A DNA stretch of 64,000 bases from Planctomycetaceae bacterium (GTDB taxonomy: Bacteria; Planctomycetota; Planctomycetia; Pirellulales; Lacipirellulaceae), in contig PABB01000080.1 in assembly GCA_002702655.1 (NCBI GenBank), positions 62,001 to 126,000 on the forward strand, in the 5' to 3' direction. Every line of letters starts with the position of its first letter. The first letter of the stretch is position 1. The notes below the pieces were generated by a model. It saw nothing but the letters and a program-made list of their open reading frames with translations, was not told the origin of the DNA and made no database searches. Position numbers and translations under genes: made by a program. Positions 17,063 to 25,571 of this stretch are shown piece by piece.

Positions 17063-18115
17063 ATGAGAAGTCCAGGCACACGCCGCTGCGGCGGCCAATC
17101 GAACCGCGCATTCACGCTCGTGGAACTGCTGGTGGTGATCGCCATCATCGGCGTGCTGGTGGCGCTGCTGCTGCCGGCCGTGCAGGCCGCTCGCGAAGCG
17201 GCCCGCCGCATGCAGTGCGGGAACAACCAAAAGCAGATCGCCCTGGCGCTGCTGAATTACGAGACCGATCGCAAGGAGTTTCCCTCGGCCCGCGCCGGAT
17301 CGGACGGCAACTACGGCAACATCACCTGTCCCGACGGCGAAGCGCTGACGGTGACCGGCTCGGGCCCGCTGGGGCAGAGCGGCGCCAGCGCGCTGGTGAT
17401 GATTCTGCCGTATATCGAACAGCAGCCGTTGTACGACTTGCTGCGGGTGGACGAGGTGCCGATCTGGGCGCCCGGCACGGGGTGGTTCACTTCGAACCTG
17501 GACATCGCCCCCGGGCTGGCCCAGACGCCCGACGCGTACATCTGCCCCAGCGACTCGATCCGCGGCGAGTTCGCCCAGTGGGCGCACGGCATCAATGTCA
17601 ATCAGTATCAAATCGGCGTCGGAAGCTACGCCAACGTGTCGGGATATTGGCGACCCGATGACGATCGCACCTATATCAAGTACTGCGGTCAGGGGGTGTT
17701 CTTCTACGATCGCGATATCGCCATTCGCGAGATCACCGACGGCCTGAGCAACACGCTCTTCGCCGGCGAGGTCCGCGACGGCCATCTTGTCGACACGGCC
17801 GGCTTGGCGATCAACTCGAATATCTGGTCCAACGGCAATCGCATGCAGTCGACGATGCGCACCACGGCCACCCCGCTCAATTCGCCGCCAGGCGTCGACC
17901 TGGGTTCCGGGTTGGCGAGAGAGTCGCAGGCCTACTCCAACGGCGCGTTCTCCAGCAACCATCCGGGGGGCTGCAACTTTGCCTACGGCGACGGTCGCGT
18001 GGAGTTTCTGAGCGACTCGATCGATCTGGAAACGTACAAGCTGATGTCCGGCCGCAACGACGGCGGCCAGTTGGCCACCACCGGCGGCGGCGGTCGCGGC
18101 GGCGGCGGTCGGTAG
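17063..18115 (+). CDS. DUF1559 protein with type II secretion/pilin-like N-terminus
   Basis: 350 aa from ATG 17063, chosen so that the prepilin-type signal is about 20 residues from the start. The motif FTLVELLVVIAIIGVLVALL is a prepilin-type N-methylation helix, followed by AAREAARRMQCGNNQKQ. The C-terminus has the typical DUF1559 ending with SNHPGGCNFAYGDGRVEF and then a Gly-rich tail. Planctomycete genomes encode many of these; they are presumed pseudopilin-like exported proteins of unknown role. It sits between PEP-CTERM genes and a small lipoprotein, a combination found again near 36,767. Confidence 0.9.
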   Translation: MRSPGTRRCGGQSNRAFTLVELLVVIAIIGVLVALLLPAVQAAREAARRMQCGNNQKQIALALLNYETDRKEFPSARAGSDGNYGNITCPDGEALTVTGSGPLGQSGASALVMILPYIEQQPLYDLLRVDEVPIWAPGTGWFTSNLDIAPGLAQTPDAYICPSDSIRGEFAQWAHGINVNQYQIGVGSYANVSGYWRPDDDRTYIKYCGQGVFFYDRDIAIREITDGLSNTLFAGEVRDGHLVDTAGLAINSNIWSNGNRMQSTMRTTATPLNSPPGVDLGSGLARESQAYSNGAFSSNHPGGCNFAYGDGRVEFLSDSIDLETYKLMSGRNDGGQLATTGGGGRGGGGR

Positions 18116-18183
18116 CAGCGGCCACTCTGCGACGCACGCGGTGCGCATCCCAGCAACGGACCAGAGGCAACGGAATCGAGGAC

Positions 18184-18627
18184 ATGCAACTTCACAACAA
18201 TCCCAGCGGTCGGCTGGCGCTGAGCATCTGCCTGCTGGTCGCGATCGTGGCGGCGAGCGGCTGCTCGGACGGACTGCCCCATCGCGTGCCGGTCTCCGGC
18301 GTGGTCAAAATCGACGGCAAGCCGCTTGATCGCGGGTCGATCATGATCGTCCCTGCCGATGACCGCCCCGCCGGGGGCAGCATCGGCCCCGACGGCCGCT
18401 TCACGCTCACCTCGTACGAGTTGAACGACGGCGTGGTCACCGGCACGCACCAGGTTGCGGTGCAATCGAACATTCACATCGACGAGCGCACCACCAAGTG
18501 GCTGACGCCGAAGAAATACGGCGATCCTAAAACGTCGGGGCTGACCGTCACGATCGAGGAGCCGACGGACGATCTGGTCATTGAGTTGACCTGGGACGGC
18601 AAGGAGCCGTTTACCGAACGGTTGTAG
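18184..18627 (+). CDS. Small lipoprotein with carboxypeptidase-regulatory-like beta fold
   Basis: A 147-aa protein. The N-terminus has a hydrophobic stretch ending in the lipobox VAASGC, so Cys27 would be lipidated. The rest is a small beta domain: VPVSGVVKIDGKPLDRGSIM, GGSIGPDGRFTL, then GVVTGTHQVAV. This resembles carboxypeptidase-regulatory or transthyretin-like domains seen in many planctomycete proteins encoded next to DUF1559 genes. It follows the DUF1559 stop by 68 bp on the same strand. The role is unknown; a periplasmic partner of the DUF1559 protein is a context-based guess. Confidence 0.75.
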   Translation: MQLHNNPSGRLALSICLLVAIVAASGCSDGLPHRVPVSGVVKIDGKPLDRGSIMIVPADDRPAGGSIGPDGRFTLTSYELNDGVVTGTHQVAVQSNIHIDERTTKWLTPKKYGDPKTSGLTVTIEEPTDDLVIELTWDGKEPFTERL

Positions 18628-18662
18628 GCGCGGGGCAAAGTGCGGCAGAGAACAGGCATCCA

Positions 18663-21600
18663 GTGAAGTTGGCGACAGGCATGTTGAAAAATCGGATGGG
18701 CGGATTCCTGGCGGCGGTCGCGGCGTGCGTTGGCGCTCTGCTCGGCGGATCCCCGCTGCGATCGGCCGAGTTGACGTTGCAGGCCGACATGGTGCTCGAC
18801 GCGCAGGCGCTGCTGATGCCGCGGGGGTCGACCTACGGGCCGGCGATCAACGGCGTGTCGTACAACAGCGAGGCGCTGCTCACCGCGGGCGGCTACCAGT
18901 ATGCGACCTGGTACCACCTGGGGCCCGACGACGAGTACATCTATCTCGCTCGCCGCGACCTGACGGGGACCGCTTGGGAGGTGATGGACACCGGCCAGCC
19001 ATTCGTCAACGGCGACAACAGTTGGGACGCCCACAACGTCGTGTCGATGGGCGTCGACGGCGACGGGCGCATCCACCTGTCGTACGACCATCACAACCAC
19101 TATATGAACTACCGCAACACCGACGCGGGGGCCGCCACGGGCGCGGCGTGGAACGCCAGTCTGATCAACCCCGAGGCCAACACGCTCAACACGGACGTGC
19201 CCAACCCGCCGCCGGCGCCGTTCGACAACGTGACCTATCCGCGGTTCGCAACCGACCCGACCACCGGCAATCTGCTGATGACCTTCCGCCGCGGCGGCAG
19301 CGGCAACGGCGACCTGTTCTTCAGCACCTACGACGTGGCGACCGACACCTGGGCGACCCCGCACGAGATCATCAACGGCACCGCGGGCGGACTTCTGTAC
19401 GACGACCCCTACGGCGGCGCGTCGACCAATCGCAACGCGTATCTCAACGGCATCGACGTCGACGGCTCCGGCCGAATCCACCTGACGTGGACCTGGCGCG
19501 AGGCGGCCACGGGCAGCTCGAACCACGACATTATGTACGTCTACAGCGACGACGGCGGCGCCACGTGGCGCAACACCGCCGGTTCGGCGATCGGCACGGT
19601 TGGCAACCCCGTCACGATGAACTCCCGCGGTGTGCGGGTCGTAACGATGGATCGCGGTAACACGCTGATGAACCAGCAAACGCAGATCGTCGACGGCGAT
19701 GGCATCATCCATGCGGTCATGTGGCACAAGACGGATGAGGCGCCGCCCGTGGTTGGGTTCACCGCCGAACCGGCCGCGTACTACCACTATTACCGCGACG
19801 ACCGGGGATCGTGGACTCGTACCGATCTGCCGCAGGATTTGCCGGTGGGTTCGCGGCCTGACATGGCGGCCGACGCCGACGGCAATTTGTACGTCACGTA
19901 CGTGGCGCCGGGGCCGACTGACGGCGGCGGAGTCACGGCCAACTACTACACCAACGGCAACTTGGTGGTGGCGACCGCGTCGAAGGCCACCGGCTGGCAG
20001 GATTGGCAGATCGTGTACGTCGACCCGGGCGACTTTGTCGGCGAGCCGCAGTTGGATCACGCCCGGCTGGCCGAGGGGGGCGTCGTTTCGATCTTTGTGC
20101 AAAAGAACGGCGACAACGCGAGCGGCCCGACGGGTTCGCCGCTGCATGTGTTCGAGTGGAACAAGCTGGCCAACAAGCGCGTGTGGGTCGGCGACGACGC
20201 GGCAACGTGGCAGCCCAGCGGCGGCGCCGACTGGGACGGCAACGGCGACGACGTGGGCGACGCGGCGTTCGCCAACGGCGAGCGCGTGCAGTTCGACGAC
20301 AATGCGGCCAGCTTCGCCGTGCAGATTGCCGCGGACGTGGCCCCCAGCGACACTGAGTTTGCCAACACTGCGGGCCACGATTACGTGCTCGTCGGTCAGG
20401 AGCTGGGCGGCGCCGGCGGCGTGCGATTGATCGGCGGCGGGACGGTCACTTTCAAAAACACCGCAAATGGCTACACGGGCGCGACGGATATCGAGGCCGG
20501 CACGCTCCACTTGTCCGGCGCGGCAACGCTGGCGGGCACGTCGGCGATCAACGTCCGCGCCGGCGGCAGCCTGAACGTGACTGCCGCGACGACCGGCAGC
20601 CTGCAACTGCAATCGCAGCCGCTGCTGGTCGAGGGCGCCGTCCAGGGCGCCGTCGACGCCGCGAGCGGTTCGAGCATCATGCTTGCCGCGGGCGGCACGG
20701 TTTCCGGCGACGTATCGCTGCAGACGGGATCGTCGCTCAGCGGCGCCGGCGCCGTGGGCGGGAACCTGACGGCCAGTGCGGGGACGTTGCTGCAGATCGG
20801 CGCCGCGGGGCTGCCTGTTGCCAGTGAGACGAGTTCCGTGGTGATCGACGACTTTGCCGACGGCAACCTGTCGGAGTATACGCAAACGCTGGTCAACGAC
20901 GGCAACGGCGCCGTGACGAATGTGGCGTTCACCGCCGCTGGCGGCTCTCTGACGGCGGAGTACGCCGGCGCCGCGGCGTTCGAGCAGACGCTGCTGCTGC
21001 GGGACGACTTCGATCTGGACGTGGGCGAGACGCTGCGCGTCGATCTCAACATGGGCCCGACCGACCAGCAGATGGACCTGGGGTTGGCGATCAGCGAGAC
21101 AGCGACGCCGCAGGCCGCCACGCCCGGGGACACTAACACGCGGACCACGTTCGATTGGTCGTCGGTGTCGATCCGCCCCAGTTCGAACAACATCCGGGTG
21201 AATCAGTCGGACGACGGCTCGCTCGACACGAGCACCGGCGCCGCGAGCGGGGTGTCCGAAACAAGTCTGACGGGGCTGTTTATCCAGCGGATTTCGGCCA
21301 CGGAGTTCGCCGTTGGGTTCACGAACGGTCAAGACGTTGACCAGACCGTCCACACGCTCGCCTTCGCCGCGGGCGAAGTCGGGGCGGCGCTGGGTTTCTA
21401 CGCCGACCTGCGCGACAGCGGTTCGCTGGGCGTGCTGGACAATCTGCGGATCGAGTCGTCGACGCCAACGTTTGTGGGCGAGATGCTTTCCGTCGACGGC
21501 GACGTGTCGTTGGCGGCCGACGCGATTGCCGCATTCGACATTGCGACTCCTGGCGTGGCCGATCGACTGACCGTCGGCGGCGCGCTGGCAGCCGGCGGGA

Positions 21601-22043
21601 CGCTGCAAGTGACTCGCGAGGACGGCCTGCCGGCTCTGGTCGCGGGCGACGGGTTCGATTTGCTCGATTTCGCCAGCGCGACAGGCGAGTTCGCCGAGTA
21701 CGTGCTGCCGGGGTTGGACGCCGGATTGGCCTGGGCCGTGGGCGACCTCGGCGTGTCGGGCGAAATTCGGGTGGTCGTCGACGTCGATCTCAACGAGGAT
21801 GGATGGGTCGACGGCAGCGATTACCTGGCCCTGCAGCGCAGCAGTCCGGCGCTGTTGGGGGCGTGGCAGGAGTTGTTCGGTCAACGCCTTGTCCACGGGG
21901 CGTCGTCGGCCAGTGCGGTGCCCGAACCGAGCGCTTGGGCGTTGTTGGGCGCCGCGGTGATGCTTGCCGCTGGCGGCCGGGCAACGCTTGACGCCGCGCG
22001 GTCCGCTGCCTTTGCCATCTCCTCTTATTGTCGCCCGCAATGA
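18663..22043 (+). CDS. BNR_4-family putative polysaccharide lyase/hydrolase with PEP-CTERM tail
   Basis: 1,126 aa from GTG 18663; ATG 18681 is an alternative. After a signal peptide, residues about 40-510 form a seven-bladed-propeller-type BNR_4 domain: YNSEALLTAGGYQYATWYH, LSYDHHNHYMNYRNT, YPRFATDPTTGNLLMTFRRG, IHLTWTWREA, IIHAVMWHKTDE. The family includes ulvan lyases and related glycan-active enzymes. The conserved His-rich blade centre (YDHHNHY) could be catalytic, but this is not proved here. Then come an autotransporter-type strand (ANGYTGATDIEAGTLHLSG), the shared module (VIDDFADGNLSEYTQ to LGVLDNLRI), a dockerin-like repeat (NEDGWVDGSDYLALQR) and a PEP-CTERM-like tail (VPEPSAWALLGAAVMLAAGG). 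The next gene, GH78, overlaps its stop by 4 bp. Confidence 0.78.
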   Translation: MKLATGMLKNRMGGFLAAVAACVGALLGGSPLRSAELTLQADMVLDAQALLMPRGSTYGPAINGVSYNSEALLTAGGYQYATWYHLGPDDEYIYLARRDLTGTAWEVMDTGQPFVNGDNSWDAHNVVSMGVDGDGRIHLSYDHHNHYMNYRNTDAGAATGAAWNASLINPEANTLNTDVPNPPPAPFDNVTYPRFATDPTTGNLLMTFRRGGSGNGDLFFSTYDVATDTWATPHEIINGTAGGLLYDDPYGGASTNRNAYLNGIDVDGSGRIHLTWTWREAATGSSNHDIMYVYSDDGGATWRNTAGSAIGTVGNPVTMNSRGVRVVTMDRGNTLMNQQTQIVDGDGIIHAVMWHKTDEAPPVVGFTAEPAAYYHYYRDDRGSWTRTDLPQDLPVGSRPDMAADADGNLYVTYVAPGPTDGGGVTANYYTNGNLVVATASKATGWQDWQIVYVDPGDFVGEPQLDHARLAEGGVVSIFVQKNGDNASGPTGSPLHVFEWNKLANKRVWVGDDAATWQPSGGADWDGNGDDVGDAAFANGERVQFDDNAASFAVQIAADVAPSDTEFANTAGHDYVLVGQELGGAGGVRLIGGGTVTFKNTANGYTGATDIEAGTLHLSGAATLAGTSAINVRAGGSLNVTAATTGSLQLQSQPLLVEGAVQGAVDAASGSSIMLAAGGTVSGDVSLQTGSSLSGAGAVGGNLTASAGTLLQIGAAGLPVASETSSVVIDDFADGNLSEYTQTLVNDGNGAVTNVAFTAAGGSLTAEYAGAAAFEQTLLLRDDFDLDVGETLRVDLNMGPTDQQMDLGLAISETATPQAATPGDTNTRTTFDWSSVSIRPSSNNIRVNQSDDGSLDTSTGAASGVSETSLTGLFIQRISATEFAVGFTNGQDVDQTVHTLAFAAGEVGAALGFYADLRDSGSLGVLDNLRIESSTPTFVGEMLSVDGDVSLAADAIAAFDIATPGVADRLTVGGALAAGGTLQVTREDGLPALVAGDGFDLLDFASATGEFAEYVLPGLDAGLAWAVGDLGVSGEIRVVVDVDLNEDGWVDGSDYLALQRSSPALLGAWQELFGQRLVHGASSASAVPEPSAWALLGAAVMLAAGGRATLDAARSAAFAISSYCRPQ

Positions 22044-24256
22044 AGCCTCGCACGATCTCGTTTCGACTTGGCCGCATCTGTCTTGCGTGCGTCGCGCTGC
22101 TGGGCGGCGGGATCGCGAGCGGCAACGCCGCAGGCGAAAACCAACCTGCCGCGCCCGCGGTATTGACTTGCGAGTTCTTGCGCGACCCCGACGTGGCGGC
22201 AATTTACGACCCCGCGCCGGAGTTCGGCTGGCAGTGCGGGACGGGCGACGACGCTTACTCGCAGACGGCCTTCCGGCTGATCGTGCAGACGGCCGCCGAC
22301 GGCGACGACAACGCCGAGACGCTTTGGGACACGGGCCGCATCGACGGCAACCAGTCGATCAACATTCCCTACGACGGCCCGCCGCTGCAGTCGGGCCGCA
22401 GCTACCAGTGGAGGGTGCAGGCGTGGGACGACGCGGGGAATGAAACGCCTTGGTCCGACGCACAGACGTTCCACATGGCCGCCAGGCTCAGCGCCAGCCG
22501 CACGTCGCGCAGCCCGCTGCAGGTGCTGTCGCAACCGGCCGTGGAGGTTCGCGCGCTGTCGGATCGCGAACTGTTCGCCGACTTCGGCAAGGACGCGTTC
22601 GGGTATGTCGTACTGCGACTGCCGGCGGCGGACCAGCCGCGGGTTTTTGAAGTACGGTTCGGCGAACGGCTCGACGGTGACCGGATCGATCAGGCTCCCG
22701 GCGGCACGATTCGATACTATGCCGTGACGGTAACCGTGCCCGCGGGCGCCAAGGAGATTGAAGTTCGCCCGCCGCGCGATTTTCGCAACACGACCGGCGC
22801 CGCGGTGCGGCTGCCGCGGTCGATTGGAGTGGTGGCGCCGTTTCGGTATGTGGAGATTATTGCCGAGGAGCCCGGCTTAACGCTGGCCGCCGAGCACATC
22901 GTGCGTCGCGCGGTGCAGTACCCGTTTGATCGCGCGGCAGCGGAGTTCGAGTCGTCCGATCCCGTGCTCAACGACATCTGGCAACTGTGCAAGTACTCGA
23001 TCGAAGCGACCACGTTTTGCGGCGTGTACGTCGACGGCGATCGCGAGCGGATTCCCTACGAGGCGGACGCCTACATCAACCAACTCGCCCACTACGGCGT
23101 CGACCAGGAGTATGCGCTGGCGCGGTACTCGCACGAATATCTGCTGGAGCATCCCACCTGGCCGACCGAGTGGAAACAGCACTCCGTGCTGATGGCCTGG
23201 GCCGACTACCTGTACACCGGCAACCGCGAGTCGCTGGCCGCTCACTATCGCACGCTGCAACAAGACAAAACGCTGGTGGCGGCCGAGCGGCCGGACGGTC
23301 TGCTCGATACGTCGAGCGAGCCTTATCAAGACATTGTCGATTGGCCCGCCGGCGAGCGCGACGGCCACGAAATGTTGCCGGTCAACGCGGTGGTCAACGC
23401 GTTTCACTACGCCACGCTCACCCGCATGGCCAAGATCGCCGATGCCCTGGGGCACGACGACGATGCGGCCGAATACCGCGAGAAGGCGGCGCGGTTTCGC
23501 ACCGTGTTCAACGAGAAGCTATGGAACGACGCGGCCGGGGCGTACGTCGACGGCCTGGATTCGACGCACAGTTCGATTCACGCCAACCTGTTTCCGTTGG
23601 CGTTTGGCTTGGTCCCCGCGGAACGCGTCGACGCGACGGTCGCCTTCGTCAAGTCGCGCGGGATGGCGTGCAGCGTCTACGCCGCCCAGTTTCTGCTGGA
23701 GGGGCTCTACCGACACGATCGCGGCGATGTGGCGTTCGACCTGCTCACGTCGACTGGCAAACGCAGCTGGGTCAACATGCTCCGCAGCGGCTCGACGATC
23801 ACGCTGGAGGCGTGGGACGAGTCGTTCAAGCCGAATCTCGACTGGAACCACGCTTGGGGCGCCGCCCCCGCGAACATCATTCCCATGTATCTGGTCGGCG
23901 TGCGGCCCACCGAGCCGGGGTTCGCCAAGTTCGTTGTGCAGCCCCGGCCGGGCGAACTGCAGTGGTTCACGGCGCGCGTGCCTTCGATTCGCGGGCCGAT
24001 CGAGGTGAGCTACCGGCGCGACGGCGCCGCCGTGCAACTGGAAGCGGTCGTGCCGGGCAATTGTGAAGCGGCAATTGCCGTCCCCGTGCCCGCTGGCGAT
24101 CGGCTGATCGCGCTGAGCATCGACGGGCGCGAGGTTCCGCCGGAGGTGCGCGGCGGCCACGCGTGGGTTGAAGGCGTGACGCCGGGTCGGCACGAAGTGT
24201 CCGCCACGTTCGCCCCCGCAATCAGCCAGGCCGGCGTTGATTCGCCAGCGGGATAG
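22040..24256 (+). CDS. Glycoside hydrolase family 78 alpha-L-rhamnosidase
   Basis: 738 aa from ATG 22040, which overlaps the preceding TGA as ATGA, implying translational coupling to the BNR_4 enzyme. A signal peptide (LACVALLGGGIASGNAA) predicts export. An N-terminal fibronectin/beta region (SYQWRVQAWDDAGNETPWSD) is followed by a beta-jelly-roll and an (alpha/alpha)6 barrel. The GH78 motif is present: E336 and D343 in DGDRERIPYEAD correspond to the general acid region, and E590 in TLEAWDE to the second carboxylate, followed by LDWNHAWGAAPA. These enzymes release terminal L-rhamnose from glycans. Together with the mutarotase-like and GH31 genes it supports rhamnose-containing substrates. Confidence 0.9.
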   Translation: MKPRTISFRLGRICLACVALLGGGIASGNAAGENQPAAPAVLTCEFLRDPDVAAIYDPAPEFGWQCGTGDDAYSQTAFRLIVQTAADGDDNAETLWDTGRIDGNQSINIPYDGPPLQSGRSYQWRVQAWDDAGNETPWSDAQTFHMAARLSASRTSRSPLQVLSQPAVEVRALSDRELFADFGKDAFGYVVLRLPAADQPRVFEVRFGERLDGDRIDQAPGGTIRYYAVTVTVPAGAKEIEVRPPRDFRNTTGAAVRLPRSIGVVAPFRYVEIIAEEPGLTLAAEHIVRRAVQYPFDRAAAEFESSDPVLNDIWQLCKYSIEATTFCGVYVDGDRERIPYEADAYINQLAHYGVDQEYALARYSHEYLLEHPTWPTEWKQHSVLMAWADYLYTGNRESLAAHYRTLQQDKTLVAAERPDGLLDTSSEPYQDIVDWPAGERDGHEMLPVNAVVNAFHYATLTRMAKIADALGHDDDAAEYREKAARFRTVFNEKLWNDAAGAYVDGLDSTHSSIHANLFPLAFGLVPAERVDATVAFVKSRGMACSVYAAQFLLEGLYRHDRGDVAFDLLTSTGKRSWVNMLRSGSTITLEAWDESFKPNLDWNHAWGAAPANIIPMYLVGVRPTEPGFAKFVVQPRPGELQWFTARVPSIRGPIEVSYRRDGAAVQLEAVVPGNCEAAIAVPVPAGDRLIALSIDGREVPPEVRGGHAWVEGVTPGRHEVSATFAPAISQAGVDSPAG

Positions 24257-24310
24257 GGCGGCCAAAACACCGCACGCCCTGCTGGGCAGCCTGGTTGGAC
24301 GGCCGCCGCT

Positions 24311-25318
24311 TCACTGCACGCCGACCGGTTCGCCGACGATCGGCCAGCCGTCGGCGGACCAGCTCAAGGGGCGGACCTGCAGAATCCGCTGGGCGTCGAG
24401 GTGCTCCACATCGTACGTGTGGTGCACCATCCACTGGCCCTCGTCGGTCGTCAGCACGCCGTTGTGCCCCGGGCCGCGCCACCGCTGGTCGCCTTCCAGC
24501 ACCGTCGTGCCGCCGCCTTCCAGCATCGGTTTGCCGTCGGCGTCGACGTACGGGCCGGTCGCGTCGCGGCTGCGGCCCACGACCACGTTGTAGGTACTGT
24601 CGGCCCCGTCGCAGCAGCCGTCCCAACTGACGAACAGGTAGTAGTAGCCGTCGTGGAACATGGCAAAGGGCGCTTCGATCGCGTGCGAGTTTGTGTCCGG
24701 TCGGGCGGCCACCGGTTGAAACTCGGCGCCCTGCTTGGGCTTGCCGGTCGCGGGGTCGACTTCAACGACTTTCAGCCCCGCCCAGTGCGAGCCCCAGAAC
24801 AGCAGCCACCGATCGTCTTCGTCGACCAGCAACGCGGGATCGATGGCGTTGAAGTCGGTCGTCTCGGCGGACGATTCCAGCACTTTGCCGCGGTCGACCC
24901 ATTTGTAGTCGGCGCTGTCCGGGTCAAGCGACTTGTTGACCGCCAGTCCGATCACCGAGTGCTGGCTGCCGAACGTCGAAACGCTGTAGTACAGGTAGTA
25001 CAGTCCGTCATGGTAGCTCAGGTCGGGCGCCCAAATGCCTTGCGTGCCGGGGACCGCGTCGCGCGCCCACTGGGGAACGGCGCTCTCGAACACGCGGCCG
25101 GACTTCTCCCAATGCACCAGGTCGGTGCTCCGCAGCAACTGCACGCCGCGGCCGGTGGCGGCAACGTAGTACACCGTCTCGCCCGCGTCGTTGGTGACGG
25201 CCACGCCCGTGGGATCGGGGGCCCCGTTGAGCAATCCGGAACGCGGCTGAGCCATCGCCACGGCGGGCGCGAGGAGAACGATCGACAACGGCAACGCACA
25301 GCGCATCAAGTGGAGCAT
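24311..25318 (-). CDS. Glycoside hydrolase family 43 enzyme (arabinosidase/xylosidase type), exported
   Basis: A 335-aa protein with a signal peptide (LPLSIVLLAPAVAMAQ). The five-bladed propeller of GH43 is visible, with the three expected carboxylates: D35 (GAPDPTG, base), D160 (FNAIDPALL, pKa modulator) and E215 (HAIEAPF, acid). GIWAPDLSYHDGLYYLYYS and GHNGVLTT are family-typical. The length fits a single catalytic domain without a binding module, and the YYLYYSVSTFG pattern resembles arabinan endo-1,5-alpha-arabinanases. Substrate specificity cannot be set from sequence alone. It converges on the GH78 gene with a 54-bp gap. Confidence 0.88.
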   Translation of the reverse strand: MLHLMRCALPLSIVLLAPAVAMAQPRSGLLNGAPDPTGVAVTNDAGETVYYVAATGRGVQLLRSTDLVHWEKSGRVFESAVPQWARDAVPGTQGIWAPDLSYHDGLYYLYYSVSTFGSQHSVIGLAVNKSLDPDSADYKWVDRGKVLESSAETTDFNAIDPALLVDEDDRWLLFWGSHWAGLKVVEVDPATGKPKQGAEFQPVAARPDTNSHAIEAPFAMFHDGYYYLFVSWDGCCDGADSTYNVVVGRSRDATGPYVDADGKPMLEGGGTTVLEGDQRWRGPGHNGVLTTDEGQWMVHHTYDVEHLDAQRILQVRPLSWSADGWPIVGEPVGVQ

Positions 25319-25571
25319 GACTTGGCAATCTCTGACTGACGACGGGGAGAAGTGAAGCGACGAATTCTCGTTTTATACCACGATCGGATGGCAGCGTCTT
25401 GGCGTCCGTGTGAGCGATTCCTTGGTCAGCGTGACATGGAGCACCTGAAGTGAGTTCGAGACAGCAGATTGCACTTCGCGGGCAGTCATTGTCGACAGGG
25501 CCTGCCAGTCGGGGCGACGCGTTGGGGTTCTGTTTCGCGGGACAGTTCGCGGCGGCGTCACCGCGGGTCTC

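Noticed and set aside
17063..18115. DUF1559 genes considered as true type IV pilins
   Set aside because: The N-terminal helix is pilin-like, but the length, HPGG...DG ending and absence of pilus assembly genes point to the DUF1559 family.
18474..22202. About 1,240-codon minus-strand open frame
   Set aside because: It is antisense to the BNR_4/PEP-CTERM gene and is very rich in Arg, Val and Gly with no domain order.
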